From the NCBI RefSeq assembly GCF_902726545.1, contig NZ_CACVAD010000016.1, positions 29,673-93,672 on the forward strand: a stretch of 64,000 nt of DNA, read 5' to 3'. A program made the translations under genes and the position numbers. Shown piece by piece: positions 32,933-44,611 of the stretch. The number at the start of each line of letters is the position of its first letter. Position 1 is the first letter of the stretch. The DNA comes from Yersinia artesiana (GTDB taxonomy: Bacteria; Pseudomonadota; Gammaproteobacteria; Enterobacterales; Enterobacteriaceae). The notes under the pieces were generated by a model that saw only the letters and a program-made list of their open reading frames with translations, had not been told where the DNA came from and searched no databases.

Positions 32933-33679
32933 ATGGCAACCAATGCAAAACCCGTATATCAGCGTATCCTGCTTAAGCTTAGTGGCGAAGCCCTGCAAGG
33001 TGCAGAAGGTTTTGGTATCGACGCAAGCGTTTTGGATCGCATGGCTCAAGAAGTGAAAGAGCTGGTCGAATTGGGCATTCAGGTCGGTGTGGTGATTGGC
33101 GGTGGTAACTTGTTCCGCGGTGCCGGTTTGGCACAAGCTGGGATGAACCGCGTAGTGGGCGACCACATGGGAATGCTGGCTACCGTAATGAACGGCCTGG
33201 CAATGCGAGATGCACTGCACCGTGCCTATGTGAACGCCCGCCTGATGTCTGCTATTCCACTTAACGGTGTGTGTGATAATTACAGCTGGGCCGAGGCAAT
33301 CAGCCTGCTGCGCCACAACCGCGTGGTTATTTTTGCTGCGGGTACGGGTAACCCATTCTTCACTACAGATTCTGCGGCTTGCCTGCGCGGTATCGAAATT
33401 GAAGCTGATGTTGTGTTGAAAGCAACAAAAGTCGATGGGGTCTACTCCGCAGATCCGGTGAAAAATCCTGACGCAACACTGTACGAACAGTTAACCTATC
33501 AGGACGTTTTAGAGCGTGAGTTGAAAGTTATGGATCTGGCAGCCTTCACTTTGGCCCGTGACCACAACCTGCCAATTCGTGTCTTTAACATGAATAAACC
33601 TGGCGCTTTACGTCGCGTGGTGATGGGTGAGAATGAAGGGACGTTGATCACTAAAGAAGTGGCAGCGGTAGCTAAATAA
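32933..33679 (+). CDS. pyrH: UMP kinase
   Basis: 248 aa hexameric amino-acid-kinase-fold enzyme that phosphorylates UMP to UDP, GTP-activated and UTP-inhibited. [13 protein letters not shown] and [13 protein letters not shown] form the phosphate loops; [27 protein letters not shown] is the nucleotide-binding part. ATG preceded by TTAGGA. Confidence 0.97.
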   Translation: MATNAKPVYQRILLKLSGEALQGAEGFGIDASVLDRMAQEVKELVELGIQVGVVIGGGNLFRGAGLAQAGMNRVVGDHMGMLATVMNGLAMRDALHRAYVNARLMSAIPLNGVCDNYSWAEAISLLRHNRVVIFAAGTGNPFFTTDSAACLRGIEIEADVVLKATKVDGVYSADPVKNPDATLYEQLTYQDVLERELKVMDLAAFTLARDHNLPIRVFNMNKPGALRRVVMGENEGTLITKEVAAVAK

Positions 33680-33811
33680 GCGATTTCCCGTACTGTCAGG
33701 GGCATCTGGATTGAACGCTTGCCCCTTTAACCAGCAACTGTTGGTTTGTATATTCACCGGCTATACTTAAGTTATGGCCTGACAAGTAACCAGTTTTCAA
33801 GGGTTCACAAC

Positions 33812-34369
33812 GTGATTAACGAAATTAGAAAAGATACCGAAGTACGCATGGAGAAATGCTTAGAAGTCTTCCAGAATCATATTAGTAAGATTCGTACTGG
33901 TCGCGCTTCTCCGAGCATTCTTGATGGCATTCAGGTTGAGTATTATGGCACTGCTACGCCATTGCGCCAGTTGGCTAACATCGTTGTTGAAGACTCCCGT
34001 ACTCTGGCGTTGACCGTCTTTGACCGCAGCTTGAGCGCCGCCGTTGAGAAAGCGATCATGACCTCTGATTTAGGTCTGAATCCTTCTTCTGCGGGTACTG
34101 TTATTCGTGTTCCACTGCCAGCATTGACTGAAGAGCGTCGTAAGGACTTGATTAAAGTTGTTCGCGCAGAAGCAGAGCAGGGCCGTGTCTCTATCCGTAA
34201 CGTGCGTCGCGATGCAAACGAAAAAGTGAAAGCTTTGTTGAAAGATAAAGAGATCAGTGAAGATGAAGATCGCCGTTCTCAAGATGAGATACAAAAGCTG
34301 ACCGATGCTTTCATCAAGAAAGTTGATGCAGCATTGGCGGCCAAAGAAACTGAGTTGATGGATTTCTAA
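33812..34369 (+). CDS. frr: Ribosome recycling factor
   Basis: 185 aa, same length as E. coli RRF. Splits post-termination ribosomes with EF-G. GTG start at 33812 with AAGGG 8 nt upstream, giving (M)INEIRKD; the apparent upstream frame from 33746 is not conserved. [12 protein letters not shown] and [12 protein letters not shown] are family motifs. Confidence 0.96.
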   Translation: MINEIRKDTEVRMEKCLEVFQNHISKIRTGRASPSILDGIQVEYYGTATPLRQLANIVVEDSRTLALTVFDRSLSAAVEKAIMTSDLGLNPSSAGTVIRVPLPALTEERRKDLIKVVRAEAEQGRVSIRNVRRDANEKVKALLKDKEISEDEDRRSQDEIQKLTDAFIKKVDAALAAKETELMDF

Positions 34370-34388
34370 TCCTCACCGACAACAGCAT

Positions 34389-34416
34389 AGCGTCGCTTAG
34401 GCGGCGCTTTGTTTTT
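34389..34416 (+). terminator. frr terminator
   Basis: AGCGTCGC-TTAG-GCGGCGCT followed by TTGTTTTT, 20 bp after the frr stop. Confidence 0.85.
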
Positions 34417-34591
34417 AGATGGCCCAATGTTTTATTGAGTTGATGCTTCATTCAATCAATATATCATTAAAACAAAATGTTATCGGCAGTAAAACGCCAT
34501 AAGTTGGGTTTGGGGATAATCGTTATACTGCCTGCTATGCAGGTTGGTGAATGCCTCGCCTATCATAAAAACAGTTATTCAGAGCACTCTC

Positions 34592-35788
34592 ATGAAGCAA
34601 CTGACTATTCTTGGTTCTACAGGTTCCATCGGCAACAGCACTCTGGGTGTTGTGCGCGCTAATCCCGAATTATTCAAAATCACTGCATTGGTCGCTGGTC
34701 GCAATGTCCTCCAGATGGCACAACAATGCCTCGAGTTTGCCCCCCGTTATGCAGCCATGTCTGATGAAACCTCGGCAAAAGCGTTGCGCCTGTTATTGGC
34801 AGAAAAGGGTTCACGAACTGAGGTTTATTCCGGCGAGAAAGCGGCGTGTGAACTGGCAGCGATAGATGATGTCGATCAGGTGATGGCCGCTATTGTCGGT
34901 GTCGCAGGGTTGCCTTCCACGCTGGCGGCTATCCGTGCAGGTAAACAAGTATTACTGGCTAACAAAGAGTCGTTGATTACCTGCGGCAAGCTTTTTATGG
35001 ATGAAGTGAAGCACAGTCGTGCGCAATTGCTCCCCATCGACAGCGAACATAATGCTATTTTTCAGAGTTTACCTGAAAAGGTTCAGTCTCAATTAGGCTA
35101 TTCTTCACTGAGTGAGAATGGTGTTTCCCGCATTATTTTAACAGGCTCTGGTGGCCCACTACGTGAAACGCCATTAGCGCAATTTGCAGATGTCACTCCA
35201 GACCAGGCTTGCGCGCATCCAAACTGGTCTATGGGGCGTAAGATTTCGGTCGACTCTGCGACAATGATGAACAAAGGGCTAGAGTATATTGAGGCGCGTT
35301 GGCTATTTAACGCGAGTGCAGAACAGGTGGAGGTTATTTTACATCCTCAATCTGTCATTCATTCGATGGTGCGCTACCATGATGGCAGTGTGTTGGCACA
35401 GATGGGCACCCCAGATATGCGGACACCTATTGCACATGCGATGGCGTATCCAATGCGTGTGAATTCAGGTGTTGCACCGCTGGATTTCTGCAAAATACGT
35501 GAACTGACGTTTGCTGAACCGGATTATCAACGTTATCCCTGCCTGAAGCTGGCTATTGATGCCTCTAATGCAGGTCAGGCCGCAACAACCGCCCTGAATG
35601 CTGCCAATGAAATTTCTGTCATGGCATTTTTAGATTCGAGAATTCGTTTCACTGACATTGCAGTGATTAACCGTATCGTAGTGGAGCAGTTATCATTACC
35701 AGAGCCAGCCAGTGTAGATGAGGTATTGGTGATTGACCGTAAAGCCCGTGATGCAGCCGTTCAGGCAATAGCAAAATTGAATAATTAA
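34592..35788 (+). CDS. dxr: 1-deoxy-D-xylulose 5-phosphate reductoisomerase
   Basis: 398 aa. Converts DXP to MEP with NADPH in the isoprenoid (MEP) pathway. NADPH loop [11 protein letters not shown] at residues 7-17; metal/substrate residues in [15 protein letters not shown] and [18 protein letters not shown] 34592 gives the E. coli N-terminus [11 protein letters not shown]; upstream ATG 34544 is in frame but not conserved. Confidence 0.96.
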   Translation: MKQLTILGSTGSIGNSTLGVVRANPELFKITALVAGRNVLQMAQQCLEFAPRYAAMSDETSAKALRLLLAEKGSRTEVYSGEKAACELAAIDDVDQVMAAIVGVAGLPSTLAAIRAGKQVLLANKESLITCGKLFMDEVKHSRAQLLPIDSEHNAIFQSLPEKVQSQLGYSSLSENGVSRIILTGSGGPLRETPLAQFADVTPDQACAHPNWSMGRKISVDSATMMNKGLEYIEARWLFNASAEQVEVILHPQSVIHSMVRYHDGSVLAQMGTPDMRTPIAHAMAYPMRVNSGVAPLDFCKIRELTFAEPDYQRYPCLKLAIDASNAGQAATTALNAANEISVMAFLDSRIRFTDIAVINRIVVEQLSLPEPASVDEVLVIDRKARDAAVQAIAKLNN

Positions 35789-35922
35789 AAGCCTCATTGG
35801 CTGATGTGGGAATTTGTTAGGTCAAGGCTGAGATGATATAGTCTGCACCGTCAATAGACAGATAGACTGTTGATTAGTGGCCCAATAGGTATTTAAACCG
35901 TCTATTTTGGCTGTCACTTAAG

Positions 35923-35951
35923 AAGCCGTGACTTGGTACACGGCTTTTTTT
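35923..35951 (+). terminator. Terminator in the dxr-uppS gap
   Basis: AAGCCGTG-ACTTGGTA-CACGGCTT followed by TTTTT, a strong intrinsic terminator about 135 bp after dxr. It separates dxr from the uppS-onward operon, which therefore needs a promoter between 35952 and 36013 or readthrough. Confidence 0.85.
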
Positions 35952-36013
35952 GTGCGCTTGCTGCCTAATGTTCGGGACGAACAATTGATTTATTGAGGAA
36001 ATGAGTTCGCATT

Positions 36014-36772
36014 ATGTCGTCTGTAAATGAAGATAGGGCTAACTTGTCCCCCCTGACTCCACGCCATGTTGCCATCATCATGGATGGTAATGGGCGTTGG
36101 GCTAAAAAACAGGGTAAATTAAGGGTCTTCGGTCATAAAGCGGGAGTAAAATCAGTTCGTCGGGCGGTCAGTTTTGCTGCCACTCATCAGTTAGATGCGC
36201 TCACGCTGTATGCTTTTAGCAGTGAAAACTGGAATCGCCCTGCTCAAGAAGTCACCGCACTGATGGAGCTTTTTGTTCGTGCGCTGGACAGCGAAGTAAA
36301 AAGTCTGCATAAACATAATGTTCGTTTATCGGTCATTGGTGATATCAGTCGATTTAGTGAACGTTTGCAGCAACGGATCCGTCGCTCAGAAGAGTTAACG
36401 GCAAATAATGACGGTCTGAGACTGAACATTGCTGCCAATTATGGTGGCCGTTGGGATATCATTCAGGGAGTGCGTCACTTAGCTGAACAGGTACAGCGAG
36501 GAGAATTGCAACCCAAAGATATCTGTGAAGAATCGCTAAACTCATATATCTGCCTGCATGAACAATCTGAGGTAGATTTAGTGATCAGAACCGGTGGTGA
36601 ACATCGCATCAGTAATTTCTTGTTGTGGCAAATCGCTTATGCTGAACTTTACTTTACTGATGTACTCTGGCCTGATTTTGATGAACATGTCTTTGAAGGT
36701 GCGCTGAATGCATTTGCACAACGCGAGCGTCGCTTCGGGGGAACTACACCTATCGATGCCACTGCATCCTAG
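36014..36772 (+). CDS. uppS: Undecaprenyl diphosphate synthase
   Basis: 252 aa cis-prenyltransferase making the C55 lipid carrier precursor for peptidoglycan and LPS. Catalytic Asp D24 in IIMDGNGRWAK; the C-terminal RTGGEHRISNFLLWQ and AELYFTD motifs are complete. The ribosome site is weak: GAGGAA lies about 15 nt from the ATG. Confidence 0.96.
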   Translation: MSSVNEDRANLSPLTPRHVAIIMDGNGRWAKKQGKLRVFGHKAGVKSVRRAVSFAATHQLDALTLYAFSSENWNRPAQEVTALMELFVRALDSEVKSLHKHNVRLSVIGDISRFSERLQQRIRRSEELTANNDGLRLNIAANYGGRWDIIQGVRHLAEQVQRGELQPKDICEESLNSYICLHEQSEVDLVIRTGGEHRISNFLLWQIAYAELYFTDVLWPDFDEHVFEGALNAFAQRERRFGGTTPIDATAS

Positions 36773-36781
36773 GGGGAACTT

Positions 36782-37630
36782 TTGCTGAAGTATCGTCTCA
36801 TAACTGCTTTGATTTTGATTCCGGTTGTCATTGGTGCACTGTTCCTGCTTCCGCCGGTTGGTTTTGCTATTGTCACTCTTGTCGTCTGTATGCTTGCGGC
36901 GTGGGAGTGGGGGCAATTAGCCGGGTTTGCCAGTCGTTCTCAGCGTATTTGGTTAGCCATACTTTGTGGCTTTTTGTTGGTATCAATGCTGCTTAGCTTA
37001 CCGGCGTACCAGCATTCAGCTCATCTTCCACAAGTGAGTGTCCCTCTCTGGCTCTCTATGGGGTGGTGGATTGCAGCATTGCTGTTGGTACTGACCTATC
37101 CACGTTCTGCATCGGTCTGGCGCGACTCACGTCTGTTACGTATAATTTTCGGCATTCTGACCATTGTCCCATTCTTCTGGGGCATGGTTGCACTGCGCCA
37201 GTATGGCTATGAACAGGATCACAATATCGGCGCCTGGTGGCTGCTGTATGTGATGCTCTTGGTGTGGGGAGCCGATTCTGGTGCCTACATGTTCGGTAAA
37301 TTATTCGGTAAACATAAATTAGCGCCTAAAGTCTCACCGGGTAAAACGTGGGAAGGATTAATTGGCGGTTTACTGACATCAGCTCTGATATCATGGTTGT
37401 TTGGTCGATATGCTCCGTTGGATATCATCCCAGAAAAACTGTTAATCTGTTCCGTGGTTGCGGCATTGGCCTCGGTACTCGGCGATTTGACCGAAAGTAT
37501 GTTTAAACGTGAAGCGGGAATTAAAGACAGTGGTCATTTGATTCCTGGTCATGGTGGGATACTGGATCGTATCGATAGCCTGACCGCAGCTGTGCCGGTA
37601 TTTGCCTGCTTAATGCTGTTAGTGTTTTAA
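36782..37630 (+). CDS. cdsA: Phosphatidate cytidylyltransferase
   Basis: 282 aa integral membrane enzyme making CDP-diacylglycerol from phosphatidate and CTP. Multiple hydrophobic segments; the C-terminal signature [11 protein letters not shown]...[11 protein letters not shown] is intact. TTG start at 36782 with AGGGGGA upstream; the reading begins (M)[13 protein letters not shown] as in E. coli. Nine bp after uppS. Confidence 0.96.
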   Translation: MLKYRLITALILIPVVIGALFLLPPVGFAIVTLVVCMLAAWEWGQLAGFASRSQRIWLAILCGFLLVSMLLSLPAYQHSAHLPQVSVPLWLSMGWWIAALLLVLTYPRSASVWRDSRLLRIIFGILTIVPFFWGMVALRQYGYEQDHNIGAWWLLYVMLLVWGADSGAYMFGKLFGKHKLAPKVSPGKTWEGLIGGLLTSALISWLFGRYAPLDIIPEKLLICSVVAALASVLGDLTESMFKREAGIKDSGHLIPGHGGILDRIDSLTAAVPVFACLMLLVF

Positions 37631-37658
37631 TCCGTCACTGACGGGGAGTTTAGGGAAT

Positions 37659-39014
37659 ATGATGAGCATACTCTGGAGCCTGGCCGCGTTTATTGTCGCA
37701 CTGGGGATCTTAATTACAGTGCATGAGTTTGGTCACTTTTGGGTGGCACGGCGCTGTGGTGTCCGCGTTGAACGCTTTTCGATTGGTTTTGGTAAAGCAC
37801 TATGGCGCCGGACTGATCGTCAGGGAACTGAGTATGTTATCGCCCTTATCCCGTTGGGCGGCTATGTTAAAATGCTGGATGAGCGCGTAGAGGCAGTTGC
37901 TCCTGAATTTCGCCATCAATCTTTTAACAATAAAACCGTCTTACAACGCGCTGCAATCGTCAGTGCGGGCCCTATTGCCAATTTCCTTTTTGCTATTATT
38001 GCTTACTGGCTGGTGTTTATCATTGGCGTCCCAAGTGTGCGTCCGGTTGTGGGTGATATTTCGCCACAATCCATTGCTGCGCAAGCCAATATTTCTCCGG
38101 GAATGGAACTTAAGTCTGTCGATGGTATCGAAACGCCTGACTGGGATTCTGTTCGTTTGGCTTTAGTTAGCAAAATTGGCGACAAACAAATGCAAGTCGG
38201 TGTTGCCCCATTTGGCTCTGCTAATGTGGTGCAAAAGACACTCGATTTGCGTCAGTGGCAATTTGAGCCTGATAAACAAGATCCTGTGGTTGCGCTAGGC
38301 ATTATCCCGCGTGGCCCGCAGATTGAAGCCGTCTTGGCAGAAGTCCAGCCAGGGTCAGCGGCAGAAAAGGCGGGTTTACAAGCAGGGGATAGGGTAGTTA
38401 AAGTTAACGGACAGTTGCTGGATCGTTGGCAAACATTTGTTTTACAAGTTCGAGATAACCCCGGTAAAGCGCTGGTGTTAGATATTGAAAGGGGCGGTAC
38501 CCCCTTGTCTTTAACCTTGATACCAGATACAAAATCGGTTGGAGAAAACCGCAGTGAAGGTTTTGCGGGTGTAGTGCCGAAAGTTATACCGCTTCCGGAT
38601 GAATATAAAACGATTCGCCAATATGGTCCGTTCACTGCACTCTACCAAGCTGGGGATAAAACCTGGCAGTTGATGCGGTTGACGGTAAACATGTTGGGTA
38701 AACTGATTACTGGTGATGTTAAGCTGAATAACTTGAGTGGCCCGATATCTATTGCACAAGGTGCTGGGGTTTCAGCTGAGTACGGGTTGGTGTATTACCT
38801 GATGTTTTTGGCACTGATCAGTGTCAACTTGGGCATTATCAATTTGTTCCCGTTACCGGTGTTAGATGGTGGACATCTGCTCTTCCTGGCGATAGAAAAG
38901 CTGAAGGGTGGGCCGGTTTCTGAGCGAGTACAAGACTTCAGTTATCGCATCGGCTCGATTTTGCTGGTGTTATTAATGGGGCTTGCACTTTTCAATGATT
39001 TCTCCCGTCTTTAA
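37659..39014 (+). CDS. rseP: Site-2 protease RseP
   Basis: 451 aa inner-membrane zinc protease that cleaves RseA after DegS to release sigma-E and also clears signal-peptide remnants. HEFGH gives ligands H22 and H26 with E23 catalytic, at E. coli numbering. Two PDZ domains (around residues 115-200 and 220-310; [16 protein letters not shown]) and the C-terminal [12 protein letters not shown] motif with the third ligand follow. Directly upstream of bamA, linking envelope stress control with outer-membrane assembly. Confidence 0.96.
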   Translation: MMSILWSLAAFIVALGILITVHEFGHFWVARRCGVRVERFSIGFGKALWRRTDRQGTEYVIALIPLGGYVKMLDERVEAVAPEFRHQSFNNKTVLQRAAIVSAGPIANFLFAIIAYWLVFIIGVPSVRPVVGDISPQSIAAQANISPGMELKSVDGIETPDWDSVRLALVSKIGDKQMQVGVAPFGSANVVQKTLDLRQWQFEPDKQDPVVALGIIPRGPQIEAVLAEVQPGSAAEKAGLQAGDRVVKVNGQLLDRWQTFVLQVRDNPGKALVLDIERGGTPLSLTLIPDTKSVGENRSEGFAGVVPKVIPLPDEYKTIRQYGPFTALYQAGDKTWQLMRLTVNMLGKLITGDVKLNNLSGPISIAQGAGVSAEYGLVYYLMFLALISVNLGIINLFPLPVLDGGHLLFLAIEKLKGGPVSERVQDFSYRIGSILLVLLMGLALFNDFSRL

Positions 39015-39050
39015 CGGCTGGGGATAGGTTAGGAAGAACGCATAACAACG

Positions 39051-41435
39051 ATGGCGATGAAAAAGTTGCTCATAGCGTCGCTGCTGTTTGGCAGCGCCAC
39101 CGTATACGGTGCAGACGGGTTCGTAGTGAAAGATATTCATTTCGAAGGCCTGCAACGGGTCGCCGTCGGTGCGGCGTTACTTAATATGCCGGTTCGCGTA
39201 GGCGATACCGTCAGTGATGATGACATCGGTCAAACTATCCGTGCGTTGTTTGCTACAGGCAACTTCGAGGACGTCCGCGTCCTGCGCGATGGTGATACGC
39301 TGATTGTTCAAGTCAAAGAACGCCCAACGATTGCCAGCATCACTTTCTCCGGTAATAAAGCGGTGAAAGATGACATGCTTAAGCAGAATCTGGAAGCCTC
39401 TGGCGTCCGGGTTGGTGAAGCCTTGGACCGTACCACTATATCTAACATTGAAAAAGGACTCGAAGACTTCTACTACAGTGTGGGTAAATACAGTGCTTCA
39501 GTGAAGGCTGTCGTTACGCCATTGCCACGTAATCGTGTCGACCTAAAATTGGTCTTTACCGAAGGTGTGTCTGCTAAAATTCAGCAGATCAACATTGTAG
39601 GTAACCACAGTTTCACAACGGATGAACTTATCTCACGTTTCCAATTGCGTGATGAAGTGCCGTGGTGGAACGTGGTTGGCGATCGTAAATATCAGAAGCA
39701 GAAACTGGCTGGTGACCTTGAAACCTTACGCAGTTTCTATCTGGATCGTGGTTATGCCCGATTTAACATTGATTCAACCCAAGTGAGTTTGACGCCAGAT
39801 AAAAAAGGTATCTACATCACTATCAATATTACTGAAGGCGACCAATACAAGCTTAACAGCGTGGTTGTGAGTGGTAATCTTGCGGGCCATCAATCTGAAG
39901 CGGATAAACTGACCAAGATTGAGCCAGGTGAATTGTTTAACGGCAGTAAAGTTACGCGCATGGAAGAAGACATCAAGAAGATGTTAGGTCGCTATGGCTA
40001 TGCTTATCCGCGTGTCGTATCTCAGCCTGAAATTAATGATGCTGATAAAACAGTCAAACTGCATATCAATGTAGATGCGGGTAACCGTTTCTATGTCCGT
40101 AATGTCCGTTTCGAAGGCAATGACACCAGCAAAGACTCTGTGTTGCGCCGCGAAATGCGTCAAATGGAAGGTGCATGGCTGGGTAATGACCAGGTTGAAG
40201 CCGGTAAAGAACGTCTGAACCGTTTAGGCTATTTCGAGACTGTTGATGTTGAAACTCAACGTGTCCCGGGAACGGCTGATCAGGTCGATGTGACTTACAA
40301 AGTTAAGGAACGAAATACCGGTAGCCTGAACTTTGGTATCGGCTACGGTACTGAAAGTGGTGTGAGCTTCCAGGTTGGCGTGCAGCAAGATAACTGGTTG
40401 GGTACGGGTAACACTGTCGGTATTAACGGCACGAAAAACGACTATCAGACCTATGCTGAATTTACCTTGACTGACCCTTACTTCACCGTTGATGGTGTCA
40501 GTCTGGGCGGGCGTATCTTCTATAATGATTTTAAAGCAGATAACGCAGACCTGTCGGGCTATACCAACAGCAGCTATGGTGTTGACGGTACTTTAGGTTT
40601 CCCAATCAATGAAAATAACTCGTTGCGCGTTGGCTTAGGTTACGTCCATAACGATCTGTCCGATATGGAGCCGCAAGTCGCAATGTGGCGCTATCTCGAA
40701 TCTGTCGGCGAACGCCCAGGCTATACAGGCACAACTGGCTTTACCACTGATGACTTCACGCTGAACCTGGGTTGGACATATAACAACCTTGACCGTGGCT
40801 TCTTCCCGACTTCGGGTGTGAAATCATCGGTGAATACGAAAGTAACTGTACCAGGCTCAGATAATGAGTTCTACAAAGTGACATTCGATACATCAGCATA
40901 CCAGCCATTAGATGAAGATCGTTCATGGGTGCTGTTGGGCCGTGGTCGCTTGGGCTACGGTGGCGGCATCGGCTCGAAAGAAATGCCATTCTACGAGAAC
41001 TTCTATGCCGGTGGTTCCAGTTCCGTTCGTGGCTTCAGGTCTAATAACATTGGTCCAAAAGCTGCGTACTATAATGCTGATGGAACTGTCAGAAATTCAA
41101 CCGATGCTGTCGGGGGTAACGCGATGGCGGTGGCCAGTTTAGAACTGATTACACCGACACCGTTCATTAGTGAGAAATACTCGAACTCCGTACGTACTTC
41201 GGTCTTTATTGACTCAGGTACTGTATGGGATACCAATTGGGAAAATACTGCTCAAACACGAGCTGCAGGTATTCCTGATTACAGTAAAGCCAGCAATATT
41301 CGTGTCTCTGCCGGTGTGGCACTACAATGGATGTCACCATTGGGGCCTTTAGTGTTCTCATATGCTAAACCGATTAAAGATTACGAAGGCGACAAGTCAG
41401 AACAATTCCAGTTTAACATTGGTAAAACTTGGTAA
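39051..41435 (+). CDS. bamA: Outer membrane protein assembly factor BamA
   Basis: 794 aa Omp85 protein, core of the BAM complex. Signal peptide [20 protein letters not shown], five POTRA domains (to about residue 420), then a 16-strand barrel ending in QFNIGKTW with a C-terminal aromatic residue. The GSSSVRGF loop-6 motif (VRGF/Y) is present. Slightly shorter than the 810-aa E. coli protein, with differences in extracellular loops. Confidence 0.97.
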   Translation: MAMKKLLIASLLFGSATVYGADGFVVKDIHFEGLQRVAVGAALLNMPVRVGDTVSDDDIGQTIRALFATGNFEDVRVLRDGDTLIVQVKERPTIASITFSGNKAVKDDMLKQNLEASGVRVGEALDRTTISNIEKGLEDFYYSVGKYSASVKAVVTPLPRNRVDLKLVFTEGVSAKIQQINIVGNHSFTTDELISRFQLRDEVPWWNVVGDRKYQKQKLAGDLETLRSFYLDRGYARFNIDSTQVSLTPDKKGIYITINITEGDQYKLNSVVVSGNLAGHQSEADKLTKIEPGELFNGSKVTRMEEDIKKMLGRYGYAYPRVVSQPEINDADKTVKLHINVDAGNRFYVRNVRFEGNDTSKDSVLRREMRQMEGAWLGNDQVEAGKERLNRLGYFETVDVETQRVPGTADQVDVTYKVKERNTGSLNFGIGYGTESGVSFQVGVQQDNWLGTGNTVGINGTKNDYQTYAEFTLTDPYFTVDGVSLGGRIFYNDFKADNADLSGYTNSSYGVDGTLGFPINENNSLRVGLGYVHNDLSDMEPQVAMWRYLESVGERPGYTGTTGFTTDDFTLNLGWTYNNLDRGFFPTSGVKSSVNTKVTVPGSDNEFYKVTFDTSAYQPLDEDRSWVLLGRGRLGYGGGIGSKEMPFYENFYAGGSSSVRGFRSNNIGPKAAYYNADGTVRNSTDAVGGNAMAVASLELITPTPFISEKYSNSVRTSVFIDSGTVWDTNWENTAQTRAAGIPDYSKASNIRVSAGVALQWMSPLGPLVFSYAKPIKDYEGDKSEQFQFNIGKTW

Positions 41436-41593
41436 TTGATTGGCGAAGCAGTACTGAATTTTAAAGACAGCACTGGTAGTTGAAATAACCTGAAGTAGCG
41501 TTGGTATAGGCTGACGCTCTCTTTGGTATTATTCAGTATTAAGTGCACTTCAAGGTGTCTCTGACACAAACAGGTAATGGTAAGGAGTTTATA

Positions 41594-42091
41594 GTGAAAA
41601 AGTGGTTGTGTGCCGCAGGTCTAGGTTTAGCATTGGCAGCTTCTGCCAGCGTTCAAGCCGCAGACAAAATTGCTATTGTGAACGTTTCCAGCATTTTCCA
41701 ACAATTACCTGCGCGTGAAACCGTAGCTAAACAGCTGGAGAATGAATTCAAAGGCCGTGCAACCGAACTGCAAGGAATGGAGCGCGATCTGCAAACTAAA
41801 ATGCAGAAACTGCAACGTGACGGTTCTACCATGAAAGCCAGTGATCGTACCAAACTGGAAAACGACGTAATGAAACAGCGTGAAACTTTCTCTACTAAAG
41901 CCCAGGCTTTTGAGCAAGATAATCGCCGTCGTCAGATGGAAGAGCGTAACAAAATCCTGAGCCGTATTCAGGATGCTGTTAAATCTGTTGCTAGCAAAGG
42001 CGGTTATGACGTAGTGATTGATGCAAATGCTGTTGCATATGCAGATCCTTCTAAAGATATCACTGCTGATGTGCTGAAACAGGTTAAATAA
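41594..42091 (+). CDS. skp: Periplasmic chaperone Skp
   Basis: 165 aa trimeric jellyfish-like chaperone for unfolded outer-membrane proteins. GTG start at 41594 preceded by TAAGGAG at 6 nt, signal peptide to A22 (SASVQA), then [16 protein letters not shown] and a long coiled coil (residues about 45-130). The frame is open upstream to 41543 but without a signal peptide in place. Between bamA and lpxD as expected. Confidence 0.95.
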   Translation: MKKWLCAAGLGLALAASASVQAADKIAIVNVSSIFQQLPARETVAKQLENEFKGRATELQGMERDLQTKMQKLQRDGSTMKASDRTKLENDVMKQRETFSTKAQAFEQDNRRRQMEERNKILSRIQDAVKSVASKGGYDVVIDANAVAYADPSKDITADVLKQVK

Positions 42092-42094
42092 AAC

Positions 42095-43117
42095 ATGCCT
42101 TCAATTCGACTGGCTGATTTAGCCCAGCAGTTGGATGCACAGGTGCACGGTGATGGCTCACTAGTCATCACCGGCATCGCTTCTATGCATTCTGCCGAGC
42201 CATCGCAAATCACATTTTTGTCAAACAGCCGTTATCAGGAACAACTCGCAACTTGCAATGCAGGTGCAGTGGTGTTGACTGAGGCCGATTTACCGTTCTG
42301 TAAATCGGCGGCCCTGGTGGTTAAAAATCCTTATTTGACCTATGCGCGCATGGCTCAGATAATGGATACCACCCCTCAGCCAGCGCAAGATATTGCCCCA
42401 AGTGCGGTGATTTCTCCGCAAGCAACGCTGGGTAAGAATGTTTCTATCGGTGCAAATGCAGTGATTGAGTCCGGTGTAGTGCTGGGTGATAACGTGGTTA
42501 TCGGTGCGGGCTGTTTTATTGGTAAGAATACTCACATTGGTGCTGGTAGCCGTTTGTGGGCCAATGTTTCCGTTTATCATGACGTTGTTATTGGGCAAAA
42601 CTGCCTGATTCAATCCGGCACGGTCATTGGTGCAGATGGTTTTGGTTATGCAAATGATCGTGGTAACTGGATAAAAATCCCACAACTCGGTTCTGTACAT
42701 ATTGGCGATCGGGTTGAGATTGGCGCCTGTACAACGATTGACCGTGGTGCGTTGGATAATACGATTATTGGTAATGGTGTCATCATTGATAACCAATGTC
42801 AGATTGCACATAACGTTGTGATTGGCGACAATACCGCAGTTGCGGGTGGTGTTATCATGGCAGGTAGCCTCAAAGTTGGGCGCTATTGCATGATTGGCGG
42901 TGCAAGTGTGATCAATGGTCATATGGAGATCTGTGACAAAGTCACAATCACCGGAATGGGAATGGTGATGCGTCCAATCACTGAACCTGGGTTATACTCC
43001 TCCGGTATTCCGCTACAACCCAATAAAGTTTGGCGTAAAACCGCTGCTTTGGTGATGAATATTGATGGAATTAATAAACGCTTAAAAGCTATTGAGCGCA
43101 AAATCGATAAAGAATAA
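42095..43117 (+). CDS. lpxD: UDP-3-O-(3-hydroxymyristoyl)glucosamine N-acyltransferase
   Basis: 340 aa. Adds the N-linked hydroxyacyl chain in lipid A synthesis. N-terminal uridine-binding domain, then a left-handed beta-helix of hexapeptide repeats ([20 protein letters not shown]) and a C-terminal helix. The catalytic His is in [17 protein letters not shown]. Three bp after skp. Confidence 0.96.
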   Translation: MPSIRLADLAQQLDAQVHGDGSLVITGIASMHSAEPSQITFLSNSRYQEQLATCNAGAVVLTEADLPFCKSAALVVKNPYLTYARMAQIMDTTPQPAQDIAPSAVISPQATLGKNVSIGANAVIESGVVLGDNVVIGAGCFIGKNTHIGAGSRLWANVSVYHDVVIGQNCLIQSGTVIGADGFGYANDRGNWIKIPQLGSVHIGDRVEIGACTTIDRGALDNTIIGNGVIIDNQCQIAHNVVIGDNTAVAGGVIMAGSLKVGRYCMIGGASVINGHMEICDKVTITGMGMVMRPITEPGLYSSGIPLQPNKVWRKTAALVMNIDGINKRLKAIERKIDKE

Positions 43118-43178
43118 TCACTTAAGCCCGAAACTCTGAGCAAATAATCAAACTTATTGGCAATTGATGCCAAAAGTA

Positions 43179-43264
43179 GATACCCAAAGAAGTTAGAGTT
43201 GCGAATCGGAAGCTGGTGAATGAACGCAGCTGACACCGTTGCAGCTTCAAGTCCGAAGGGTGTA
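43179..43264. repeat. Degenerate ERIC-like element in the lpxD-fabZ gap
   Basis: Begins GATACCCAAAGAAGTTAGAG and ends GCTTCAAGTCCGAAGGGTGT, the outer parts of an ERIC-type element with the central part deleted. Occupies a third of the 243-bp lpxD-fabZ gap, a spacing not usual for this operon, where the genes are otherwise nearly contiguous. Confidence 0.6.
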
Positions 43265-43360
43265 ACGAGTTCCTAATTTGCGGCCTGCCTAATGCCTCCC
43301 TTTTGGGGCTATGCAGGCCGTGTTGTTGATAGCATCAGTTTTTTAGACAGGAAGAGTATT

Positions 43361-43816
43361 TTGACTACTGACACTCATACTCTGCACATCGAAGAGATTT
43401 TAGATCTACTCCCGCACCGTTTTCCGTTTTTGCTGGTAGATCGCGTCCTTGATTTTGAGGAAGGCAAATTTCTGCGTGCAGTGAAGAACGTCACTTTTAA
43501 CGAGCCATTTTTCCAAGGCCATTTCCCAGGTAAGCCTATCTTCCCTGGTGTGTTGATTTTAGAAGCGATGGCACAGGCTACCGGTATTCTGGCGTTTAAA
43601 AGTGTTGGCAAGCTTGAACCGGGCGAGCTTTACTATTTCGCCGGTATTGATGACGCTCGCTTTAAGCGCCCTGTCGTCCCTGGCGATCAGATGATTATGG
43701 AAGTGACTTTCGAAAAAACACGCCGCGGACTGACCCGTTTTAAAGGGGTAGCTACTGTCGATGGTAAAGTTGTTTGTGAAGCAACTATGATGTGTGCTCG
43801 TAGCAAGGAGTCCTGA
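43361..43816 (+). CDS. fabZ: 3-hydroxyacyl-[ACP] dehydratase FabZ
   Basis: 151 aa hot-dog fold dehydratase of fatty acid elongation. [23 protein letters not shown] contains the catalytic His and Glu. TTG start at 43361 with AGGAAGAG upstream gives (M)[13 protein letters not shown] and the E. coli length; upstream frame to 43292 runs through the repeat region and is rejected. Confidence 0.96.
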   Translation: MTTDTHTLHIEEILDLLPHRFPFLLVDRVLDFEEGKFLRAVKNVTFNEPFFQGHFPGKPIFPGVLILEAMAQATGILAFKSVGKLEPGELYYFAGIDDARFKRPVVPGDQMIMEVTFEKTRRGLTRFKGVATVDGKVVCEATMMCARSKES

Positions 43817-43819
43817 TAC

Positions 43820-44608
43820 GTGATTGACAAAACTGCCGTTATCCATCCAAGTTCTATCGTCGAAGAAGGTGCAGTTATTGGCGCTGGTGTTCATATTGGC
43901 CCCTTCTGCTTTGTCGGATCCCAGGTGGAAATCGGCGCTGGCACGGAACTGAAATCCCATGTCGTCGTTAATGGAGTAACAAAAATCGGCTGTGATAATC
44001 AGATTTATCAATTTGCTTCCATTGGTGAAGCAAATCAGGATCTGAAATATGCAGGCGAGCCTACGCGCGTTGAGATCGGTGACCGTAACCGTATCCGCGA
44101 AAGTGTATCTATCCACCGTGGCACCGTGCAAGGTGGTGGGTTAACGAAAGTAGGCAGCGATAATTTACTGATGATTAATGCCCACATCGCTCATGACTGT
44201 ATCATTGGCGATCGTTGTATTCTTGCGAATAATGCAACATTGGGTGGTCATGTAGAAATCGACGATTTTGCCATTATTGGCGGAATGACTGCTATCCATC
44301 AATTCTGCGTGATTGGTGCGCATGTGATGGTGGGTGGTTGTTCTGGTGTTGCTCAAGATGTGCCTCCTTTTGTCATTGCTCAAGGCAACCATGCGACGCC
44401 ATTCGGCATTAATATCGAAGGGTTGAAGCGCCGTGGTTTCGACAAAGAATCACTCCATGCTATCCGTAATGCATACAAGTTGTTGTATCGCAGTGGTCGG
44501 ACATTGGATGAAGTGAAGCCCGAAATTGCTGAATTGGCAGAACAACATCCGGCAGTCCAGGCATTCATTGATTTCTTTGCTCGTTCGACTCGCGGCATTA
44601 TTCGCTGA
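43820..44608 (+). CDS. lpxA: UDP-N-acetylglucosamine O-acyltransferase
   Basis: 262 aa, first step of lipid A biosynthesis. Left-handed beta-helix; catalytic His in [13 protein letters not shown] start at 43820 with AAGGAG 9 nt upstream, giving (M)[16 protein letters not shown]. Three bp after fabZ and lpxB follows by 3 bp, so these are one operon. Confidence 0.97.
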   Translation: MIDKTAVIHPSSIVEEGAVIGAGVHIGPFCFVGSQVEIGAGTELKSHVVVNGVTKIGCDNQIYQFASIGEANQDLKYAGEPTRVEIGDRNRIRESVSIHRGTVQGGGLTKVGSDNLLMINAHIAHDCIIGDRCILANNATLGGHVEIDDFAIIGGMTAIHQFCVIGAHVMVGGCSGVAQDVPPFVIAQGNHATPFGINIEGLKRRGFDKESLHAIRNAYKLLYRSGRTLDEVKPEIAELAEQHPAVQAFIDFFARSTRGIIR

Positions 44609-44611
44609 CTT

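Noticed and set aside
36775..36800. GGAACTT at the uppS-cdsA junction as a sigma-E -35 for cdsA-rseP-bamA
   Set aside because: The nearest GTCT-like -10 is only about 13 bp away, shorter than the usual 15-16 bp spacer, and the motif is part of the cdsA ribosome-site region.
42290..42922. Long open frame antisense to lpxD (210 aa)
   Set aside because: Asn/Thr/Ile-rich composition arises from the hexapeptide-repeat codons of lpxD read backwards; no ribosome site or family motif.
43559..44131. Open frame antisense to fabZ-lpxA (190 aa)
   Set aside because: Spans two well-supported genes on the other strand and lacks any recognisable motif.
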